Source: Thysanoteuthis rhombus (taxonomy: Eukaryota > Mollusca > Cephalopoda > Oegopsida > Thysanoteuthidae). Taken from it: 64,000 bases of DNA. This document shows positions 61,701-64,000 of the stretch, piece after piece. Numbering within the stretch: the first letter of the stretch is position 1; every line of letters starts with the position of its first letter. The notes under the pieces are model-generated. The model was not told the origin of the DNA and made no database searches. It saw only the letters and a list, made by a program, of their open reading frames with translations. Made by a program: the position numbers and the translations under genes. The stretch lies in NCBI GenBank assembly GCA_963457665.1, contig OY735211.1:40995787-41059786 (forward strand), written 5' to 3'.

Positions 61701-62930
61701 TGTAAATGGCAAAAATATAAGATCTGCCTGGAAAGTATACAGCCATTTTAATATATAAGAAAAAGCTTAATTAGGGCAATGGTAGGTAGCTAAGTCCTCT
61801 TCAAAGCATTCTCCTTAGGACCTTAAACACTTATCCCAGCATCTTTTTTAGTTTTCTAAACAGTCTTGGGGGGGGGGGATCAGCTGCCTTGTCACATTCT
61901 CTTTAATCGGGTCCAGGATCTGAAACCTCATCTCTTTTAAAAGTAATTTTGGCTTTGGGAGAAAATCAAAAGAGATTGAGAGTGGTGGGGAGGCTGTCAA
62001 ATCTGAATCATTCTTCAAAAAAAAAAAACGTGCACGAGAACTGAATAGGTACTGTGAGTGCAAGGGTCAAACAGTACACAAACTTACCAAATAGTGTCTC
62101 ACTGCTGACTGGAGAGTGTCTGTCTGTTCAAGCATGTGCAGTGAAATACCTTCTGAATGGTTTCCAAGTTACATCAAGGCCATGGAACTGGTTCTCAAGG
62201 TATTCAAAATGGCTGGTTCATTTCCACATGAATTCATTTATGTTTATTTACAGATATTTGTTGGACTGGTACAATAGAGCATTAAGTATGGAATGAACTC
62301 ACTATGAATGGCTTGCAGCACTACCTTGCATAGCACTATACTGCGGTGATTGCTCTAAGACCTTGCTCAACTCTTAAATTGATAAAATCTATGGGGAAAT
62401 TTATCATGGGAATATAACTCCTAATTGAAATTATCACCCTTTGACCTTTAAGTGAATTTTTTTTCTAATCAATTCACAGAAAAGTTATTATTTTTTATTC
62501 TTTCAATTTTTTATTCATGGAAGATTTCCACTGCTAATACAAGCACTTACAAGCAGTCCATGAATTTAAAGGTTAAAAACAAATTATATTCTTCAAGCCT
62601 TCAAGCAATAATCATTTTGTTCATTACAATTATTGGCAGGGTCTAAACTGATATTAAATACATGAAAAGATTAGAGAGAAAAAAAAAATCTTTACCGACA
62701 ATATGTCACTGGCAGGTGAGACTGGAGCAAATTGTCCAAACATATTGGGCACACACTGTCTTCATCAATTGCTCTTTGCTCAATACAACCATCAGTTACC
62801 TCCCTTGACTCCTCTGCACCAGCAGATTCTTGAGTTGGTGTTGCCTCTGAATTGTTAGCATTATTATTGCTGGCTTTGTTGTATAAAAGCTCATTGATTT
62901 CACGTTCACTTAAGCCTTTCTTCCAGCTCA
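33278..62930 (-). CDS. ZSWIM2: ZSWIM2, C-terminal nine exons (5' part outside window)
   Basis: E3 ubiquitin ligase (MEX) of the SWIM/RING/ZZ/RING type; in mammals testis-enriched and linked to death-receptor apoptosis. Exons (minus): 62930-62696, 58650-58411, 56764-56680, 52115-51988, 47403-47235, 45841-45729, 40741-40538, 38000-37729, 33441-33278. They join in phase to about 536 residues plus a split first codon. In order: GLSEREINELL helix; RING 1 (CPIC..TYCRYGCGNNIHIKCM..CPMC); ZZ finger (CEAC..CYKCISC..CQAC..H..H); KWRS linker; SLPLETIAERSSLL; RING-H2 2 (CNIC..LPCHHKFHRECIDNWL..CPVDG); Ser/Lys-rich tail. Human ZSWIM2 has the same order and close block matches such as TFCRFGCGNSIHIKCM. The SWIM finger (CxC..CxH) should lie right of the window. 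Confidence 0.94.
33595..33784 (+). mobile_element. Short terminal-inverted-repeat element M1, copy 2
   Basis: 190 bp starting CAGAATGGATTCCAGTTAAA, with a right end whose complement is CAGGGGATTCCACTTAAAAG. The interior GGTTACAAGGAAGAGCTA and TTATAGGGACCAAA match copy 1 at 7984-8164. It lies in the last ZSWIM2 intron, next to a TC/TA array. Confidence 0.65.
33820..33936. repeat. (TC)n(TA)n microsatellite
   Basis: About 38 bp of TC followed by about 75 bp of TA with minor interruptions, in ZSWIM2 intron. Confidence 0.95.
33937..35002. other. ZSWIM2 last intron, nothing identified
   Basis: Short open frames at 34002-34193 and 34323-34568 lack domains and splice context. No repeat family recognised. 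Confidence 0.35.
35003..35312. mobile_element. Inverted-repeat element M4, copy 1
   Basis: 310 bp. The left arm CCATTATTAATTTTTGACTA, GTATTTCTTTTATTTCAATT, TC..GCTTTCCCTTGCAAC is mirrored by the complement of the right arm: CCATTATCGATTTTTGATGA, GTATTTCTTTCATCTTAATT, TCGATTGCTTTTTGTCACAAC. Arms are about 60 bp, interior non-coding. Other copies: 50500-50748 and a solo arm at 31571. Confidence 0.7.
35845..36010 (+). repeat. Inverted-repeat family M5, single arm
   Basis: TTCACCGTCTTCTTTGAAG, then CATACTACATTCAGTTCATAA and CTCAAATTCTCCAAACTTTTG match the left arm of the 55573-56425 element. Confidence 0.5.
36118..36691. mobile_element. pogo/Tigger-like non-autonomous element
   Basis: The left end CAGGCTGAACCTCCCTAA at 36120 is mirrored by the complement of the right end, CAGGTTGAACCTCACTAA (36689 leftward). 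Both are followed by (C/T)C(A/T)GG and an AGCTT(C/G) block. A TA precedes the left end. About 570 bp with no transposase left. The open frame at 36581-36778 is repeat-derived. Confidence 0.5.
37521..37551. repeat. (GT)n microsatellite
   Basis: About 15 GT units in the last ZSWIM2 intron. Confidence 0.95.
37729..38000 (-). CDS. ZSWIM2: ZSWIM2 exon (tail, eighth in window)
   Basis: 272 nt. Encodes the Ser/Asn/Lys-rich tail: SQSIRSDEVDKASVSTNSNK, then NSLRNLVSQQYSVEVETPAN, then SERVNSAPALNRASNVLPPI. The donor is AAAAG|GTAATT, leaving one base (phase 1). No known domain; presumably disordered. Frame continuity with the preceding exon supports it. Confidence 0.85.
38490..38715 (+). mobile_element. 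Inverted-repeat element M2, copy 2 (right arm lost)
   Basis: GGCTAATTTGCCACATTTCC, CATTGGCTGGAAGATCA, CTATAATTAGTGCAATAGGG and GGACCCTATTTTAACAATTT align in order with 29160-29390. The right arm of copy 1 has no counterpart here. Confidence 0.6.
39412..39746. mobile_element. hAT-like non-autonomous element
   Basis: The left end CTGGGGTCGGCAACATTTTT at 39420 and the complement of the right end, CAGGGATAGGCAACCTATGG (39738 leftward), are imperfect inverted repeats. The octamers outside them are TACTAGAG (39412-39419) and TAATAGAA (39739-39746), matching at 6 of 8 positions. GGGGTCGGCAACC-type ends are known from hAT elements. 319 bp, no transposase. Confidence 0.65.
40538..40741 (-). CDS. ZSWIM2: ZSWIM2 exon (seventh in window)
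   Basis: 204 nt, joining the previous exon as AT|A (Ile). Encodes LKKEEENSTKETLALDITGC, then SLEPSQPKKPVLGRLKTLKS, then LQLDRTLRNKPGIQDLLLNG. Charged, Leu-rich and without a known domain. Donor AAAG|GTAAAA, acceptor ATTCAG. Confidence 0.85.
40910..41180 (+). mobile_element. Retroelement C-terminal nuclease-like domain relic
   Basis: Mixed plus-strand frames give KRSDMVLIS..ASEQIIVLGL, then a WEDYFEEAKGKML-like stretch, then NKAAEVAPR.LWIRKRES. This resembles the conserved end of a group of animal retroelement proteins with RSDMVLIS..K..ILVELTVPWE and EKASRWLWIKRED. Stops are frequent. Family assignment is from memory and tentative. It lies in the ZSWIM2 intron, antisense. Confidence 0.4.
41550..44240. 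other. ZSWIM2 intron, nothing firmly identified
   Basis: No coding exon found. The GC-richer block 42490-42760 and the block 42950-43090 look like unidentified repeats, but have no partner in this window. Confidence 0.3.
44262..45400 (-). mobile_element. RTE-clade LINE, 5'-truncated, best-preserved copy
   Basis: Minus-strand translation shows a reverse transcriptase from motif A onward: AVAFIDFKKAFDSVEIPKV (45250-45330), a VSHGDPSS segment near 45125 where GV.QGD.lSP is expected, and LRFADDIVFFAENLRDLQ (44970-45050) with the catalytic ADD. A 194-codon open frame (44970-44386) follows: MNFSKTKIMCNN, DHYIYLGQRISM, IVTYGAETWNLTKR, LKWRWAGHVARMADNQW. It ends at a short GAT-type tail (44262-44275). 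The endonuclease and fingers are absent, and only two or three stops or frame changes are visible. Younger than the copies at 4310 and 11100. Confidence 0.88.
45729..45841 (-). CDS. ZSWIM2: ZSWIM2 exon with second half of RING 2
   Basis: 113 nt, phase 0 start. Encodes FHRECIDNWLLHCHAVCPVD then GQEIWNPFTSAKKKCRK. With the previous exon it completes the RING-H2: LPCHHK|FHRECIDNWL..CPVDG. Human ZSWIM2 reads LPCTHKFHRKCIDNWL..CPIDG. The donor AT|GTGAGT leaves phase 2. Confidence 0.95.
46150..46480. repeat. Inverted array of GATAAAAAGTTG-type units
   Basis: Left of about 46280, the units read as complements (ACTTTTTATC, TTTTATTGAAAC). Right of about 46330, they read forward (GATAAAAAGTTG, TTTCAATAAAAAG, AATGAAA). 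Each side has four or more short units. The whole is a degenerate palindrome with internally repeated arms, in a ZSWIM2 intron. Confidence 0.6.
47235..47403 (-). CDS. ZSWIM2: ZSWIM2 exon with first half of RING 2
   Basis: 169 nt. The split Ser codon AG|T joins the previous exon. Encodes SQNTQEFTSLPEKVIDSLPL, ETIAERSSLLAQGAQCNICL and QRFHLYQPVRKLPCHHK. It matches SLPLQLITKNSKLLAPGYQC and LLCLKAFHLGQHTRLLPCTHK of human ZSWIM2. Phase 0 donor AAG|GTAGAA lies inside the RING between HHK and FHR. Confidence 0.95.
47940..48250 (-). mobile_element. tRNA-derived SINE with tandem tail
   Basis: On the minus strand, a tRNA-like head at 48250-48180 contains an A-box-like TAGTTACATGGTTATAAG and a B-box-like GGGATCAAATCC. 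It is followed by three diverged tandem units of about 65-75 bp, each with TGCCTTCAAAGTCAGTG.. and a TTCTTTC spacer (near 48145, 48080 and 47990). A head plus tandem body suggests a SINE. Confidence 0.5.
48990..49205 (-). repeat. Inverted-repeat family M5, single arm
   Basis: AAAAGTTTAGGAAATTTGAA, CGTAAGCAGTA and GAAAGAGACAGTAAAAACTAG align with the right arm of the 55573-56425 element (near 56277-56410). Confidence 0.55.
49270..49352 (+). repeat. Two-unit tandem duplication, about 41 bp
   Basis: TGTAGGGGTTTTCCCAGGTC and TGTAGGGATTTTCTCAAGTC start consecutive units, both ending in ATACA(G/A)GCAACTT. Confidence 0.6.
50500..50748. mobile_element. Inverted-repeat element M4, copy 2
   Basis: The left arm TAGTATTAATTCCATCTCAA, TTTTAATTGCTTTTCACAGTAAC is mirrored by the right (complement TAGTTTTGATTTCATTTCAA, TTTTAGTTGCTTTTATATTGCAAC). 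It corresponds to 35003-35312 but is about 60 bp shorter inside. Confidence 0.6.
51640..51925 (+). repeat. Dispersed repeat, family R1, copy 2
   Basis: GGAATGCTCCAATTTCGGAT followed by AGCGGGGGAGACCTG matches copy 1 near 1020-1055. Downstream TTACTGTAACCATCATCTCA, GAATCAGGAACCATGGCAGC also recurs in part near 49590-49645. The open frame 51614-51925 is repeat-derived. It ends just 60 bp before a ZSWIM2 exon. Confidence 0.55.
51988..52115 (-). CDS. ZSWIM2: ZSWIM2 exon, linker between ZZ and RING 2
   Basis: 128 nt, phase 0 start. Encodes KKIQKWRSAFRNFGYSLPNA, IVNNLMGRELKTEDYETLLK, LDR. KWRS is shared with human ZSWIM2 (QKWRSLEKR). Donor CAG|GTAAGA leaves phase 2. Confidence 0.9.
52116..54890. 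other. ZSWIM2 intron, nothing firmly identified
   Basis: AT-rich intron. The open frame at 54348-54701 (minus) is Cys/Lys/Arg-rich but has no domain I recognise. The block 54070-54300 may be an unidentified repeat. Confidence 0.3.
54903..55115. repeat. Two-unit tandem duplication, period 105 bp
   Basis: ACAGTTATAGTGATGGTTGA at 54903 and ACAATTATAGTGGAGGTTAA at 55008 start two units. Both continue CTCATTCAAGC(A/G)TAAGCACC..CTTCCAT. The minus-strand open frame across it shows the same duplication (CLRLNECRR and CLCLNESKR). Confidence 0.75.
55573..56425. mobile_element. Inverted-repeat element M5, full copy (about 850 bp)
   Basis: The left arm ACCTACACATCAGGTTTCCA, CC..GTCCTTTGAAG, ACTACATTTGGTTCATGAAT, GAATTCTCAAATTTTTGG is mirrored by the complement of the right arm: ACCTTAACATCTAGTTTCCA, CAGTCTCTTTTGAAG, ACTACATTTGATTTGCATG, CAAATTTCTCAAACTTTTTGG. 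The arms exceed 150 bp. The interior has an 87-codon minus-strand open frame (55967-55704) of unknown identity. Single arms of the family occur at 35845 and 48990. Confidence 0.6.
56680..56764 (-). CDS. ZSWIM2: ZSWIM2 exon, second half of ZZ finger
   Basis: 85 nt. The split Lys codon AA|G gives CYKCISCECYYLCQACF, then NTPIHQEHSFKFRQ. It carries the last two CxxC pairs and the H..H pair of the ZZ finger, as in human ZSWIM2 (CYKCTECIEYHLCQECFDSC). Donor CAA|GTGAGA, phase 0. Confidence 0.95.
58411..58650 (-). CDS. ZSWIM2: ZSWIM2 exon, RING 1 second half and ZZ first half
   Basis: 240 nt. The split Arg codon CG|C yields TYCR|YGCGNNIHIKCM. It continues ETITCPMCRSNFISLETLRK, then HHGVTCEACRLKPIVGNCYK. 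Its acceptor GCCAG lies only about 10 nt from a long TA/GA microsatellite. Donor AA|GTAAGT, phase 2. Confidence 0.96.
58663..58755. repeat. (TA)n(GA)n microsatellite beside a splice acceptor
   Basis: About 50 bp of TA then about 38 bp of GA on the plus strand. Read with the gene it is CT-rich then TA-rich, directly upstream of the acceptor of the RING 1/ZZ exon. Open frames over it are artefacts. Confidence 0.95.
58760..60540. other. ZSWIM2 intron, nothing identified
   Basis: AT-rich sequence without recognisable exon or repeat. The short open frame at 59246-59431 is unsupported. Confidence 0.35.
60541..60825 (+). repeat. Dispersed repeat R2, copy 2
   Basis: Same order of blocks as 32641-32918 (TTTATTTAAAATGAATTAAA, ATAACAATGAATTTAAATTT, ATTGTTATCAGCTGGTTATT, TTGATCACAATAA). 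Non-coding. Confidence 0.65.
61780..62045 (-). mobile_element. mariner transposase C-terminal fragment
   Basis: The minus-strand frame 62063-61848 reads FLPKPKLLLKEMRFQILDPI, then KENVTRQL. Past a long G/C homopolymer at 61868-61879, another frame gives RCWDKCLRS-like residues. This is the end of a mariner transposase, as at 19850-20090. Broken by the homopolymer and stops. Confidence 0.75.
62696..62930 (-). CDS. ZSWIM2: ZSWIM2 first exon in window, RING 1 first half
   Basis: 235 nt preceded by TTTGCAG. The first two bases TG complete a codon from an exon outside the window. Encodes SWKKGLSEREINELLYNKAS, an Asn/Glu/Ala-rich loop, then IDEDSVCPICLDNLLQSHLP and VTYCR. It matches GLGEREISDLL and IDSEDICSICQEVLLEKKLP of human ZSWIM2. 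Donor CG|GTAAAG, phase 2, splits the RING after its third cysteine. Confidence 0.96.
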
Positions 62931-63104
62931 CTGCAAAGATACAAAGTTTAAAAAATGGAAAGGGAAACCAGGCAAGCAGATTTTTACATCTTCACTTTTA
63001 TCTTTAATCACTCAAGACCAGAATAATCTATTATTTCACATCATATTGGCGATACATCTCGTCAGATACTTCAAGGAAATCATTGCTATCACTGCCTTCA
63101 TCAC

Positions 63105-63390
63105 CACCGATGAATCATCTTGAATCACTTGTGTACTGTGTGACAATCTCATTTACAATGACACAGCAAGTCTCATCATGTCTCGTGCAGGGTTTTTTGG
63201 CAAAACATTGCATCAGCCCGGTCCATCAGCCTCCCTACAGCCAAGATTTGGCTCCCTGCGATTCCTGGCTTTTCAGAGGATTTCAGACTGAGGTTGAGAT
63301 TAAGGAGAATGTTACAATACAGCTGATGCTAATTCAAAAAGTGGGAAAGGCATTGGAATAAGTGTATAAGATTGTAGCTTAAATCGTAAT
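63105..63390 (+). mobile_element. mariner transposase fragment
   Basis: The plus-strand frame 63083-63361 includes FLAKHCISPVHQPPYSQDLA and PCDSWLFRGFQTEVEIKENV, the conserved HPPYSPDLAPCDFWLF segment next to the third catalytic Asp, followed by the IKENVT end. The part upstream is degenerate, with no full open frame. It lies in the ZSWIM2 intron upstream of the RING 1 exon. Confidence 0.82.
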
Positions 63391-63581
63391 ACAAATGTAT
63401 GGATCTTCCTATCTTTCTACTTCGTTATGAAAAGGAAATTAATCTAAGCATATAATAAGCTTTTATGCAGATTTTTCTGTTTATTTGTTTGTTTGTGCTC
63501 AAATGGGATGATCTCATTTGTTGATTTACCTTCCTGTTATGACATAATTGAAGATTACGTTGAAGAAACTCCAAAGATATC

Positions 63582-63671
63582 ATGTCTGATCTCATATTAA
63601 AACAGCTTGAGTTGAGTTCAGATTGCAAAAAACTTGAAATTAGGTTACTTGAATTATTAAAAATAGAATGA
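63582..63671 (+). CDS. Small ORF of unknown status
   Basis: ATG..TGA of 29 codons, MSDLILKQLELSSDCKKLEI then RLLELLKIE, Leu/Lys/Glu-rich. Its stop overlaps the next ATG as ATGA. No domain known; it may be chance or repeat-derived. Confidence 0.2.
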   Translation: MSDLILKQLELSSDCKKLEIRLLELLKIE

Positions 63672-63982
63672 CAGACAAGGAATACCTTCCCAACTTTTTA
63701 ATTAAGTTTTCTTGTTTACTCATGTCTGGATCTAATGTATGTAAACATTGTTCAAACAAAGAGCCCGAGAACTTTCAATTGTATATTCAGTCATTTTTTA
63801 GATTTGTGAAAAACATTAGAGTTACTTTTTTGCACATTGAATACGGCATGGACCATTGGTTTGTTGAAGTGGTGTCACACAACAAGTGCTGGGTCAATGA
63901 ATTCGTTGTTGGGAGACGGTTTCAGTTGTTGAATACATTAAGACTCCTGCTCATGCCCAAAGAAGACTTTGCTGAGTGCTGA
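63668..63982 (+). CDS. 104-codon ORF of unknown identity
   Basis: A complete open frame with non-low-complexity composition: SNVCKHCSNKEPENFQLYIQ, then NIRVTFLHIEYGMDHWFVEV and RRFQLLNTLRLLLMPKEDFA. It is antisense to ZSWIM2 within its intron. No family is recognised and no introns or promoter are evident. A retroelement or retrocopy fragment is as likely as a gene. The window edge lies 18 nt after the stop. Confidence 0.25.
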   Translation: MTDKEYLPNFLIKFSCLLMSGSNVCKHCSNKEPENFQLYIQSFFRFVKNIRVTFLHIEYGMDHWFVEVVSHNKCWVNEFVVGRRFQLLNTLRLLLMPKEDFAEC

Positions 63983-64000
63983 TTTTTTTTAATTTTGTGA

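Noticed and set aside
63668-63982. Missing 5' ZSWIM2 exon on the minus strand at the right edge
   Set aside because: All three minus frames under the AG at the edge meet stops within about 20 codons and show no SWIM (CxC..CxH) motif.
1-64000. CRISPR arrays, bacterial operons, rRNA or canonical tRNA genes, retrovirus-like elements
   Set aside because: None seen: no regularly spaced direct repeats of CRISPR size, no operon layout, no complete tRNA cloverleaf, and no paired long terminal repeats recognised by eye.

Overview
The window is eukaryotic nuclear DNA from an invertebrate animal. It is AT-rich, with small exons, long introns, many dinucleotide microsatellites, and heavy loads of mariner/Tc1, RTE, CR1, Penelope-like, hAT-like and short inverted-repeat elements. 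This repeat spectrum and the exon sequences suggest a lophotrochozoan, most likely a cephalopod mollusc; that is inference from family knowledge, not a database result.

Two host genes are supported, both on the minus strand. (1) MBIP (MAP3K12-binding inhibitory protein 1, an ATAC acetyltransferase-complex subunit) lies at 24674-12644. Nine coding exons join with matching phases into a 359-residue protein, and a polyadenylation signal lies about 155 bp after the stop. (2) ZSWIM2 (SWIM/RING/ZZ/RING E3 ubiquitin ligase) enters from beyond the right edge. Its last nine exons run from 62930 to 33278 and give about 536 residues covering RING 1, the ZZ finger, RING 2 and the C-terminal tail. The SWIM-domain exons lie outside the window. 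The genes are head-to-tail in the order ZSWIM2 then MBIP along the minus strand, about 8.6 kb apart. Nothing in the sequence links their functions.

Layout: 1-12.4 kb is intergenic and repeat-rich (minisatellite, two RTE 3' fragments, a mariner relic, a Tc1-like relic, SINE-like copies, long TA/CA arrays). 12.4-24.7 kb is MBIP; its introns carry a hAT-like element, an RTE end, a Penelope-like relic, a mariner fragment and a large inverted repeat. 24.7-33.2 kb is intergenic, with a degenerate CR1-like LINE and several inverted-repeat or tandem units. 33.3-64 kb is ZSWIM2; its introns carry hAT-like, pogo-like, RTE and mariner elements and several repeat families present in more than one copy in this window.

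No CRISPR array, prokaryotic operon, canonical tRNA/rRNA gene or retrovirus-like element was recognised. The observations most worth checking are a 4-nt tandem splice donor in MBIP, an ambiguous last-exon acceptor in ZSWIM2, a long TA/GA microsatellite just upstream of a ZSWIM2 zinc-finger exon, and several inverted-repeat families with paired copies here.
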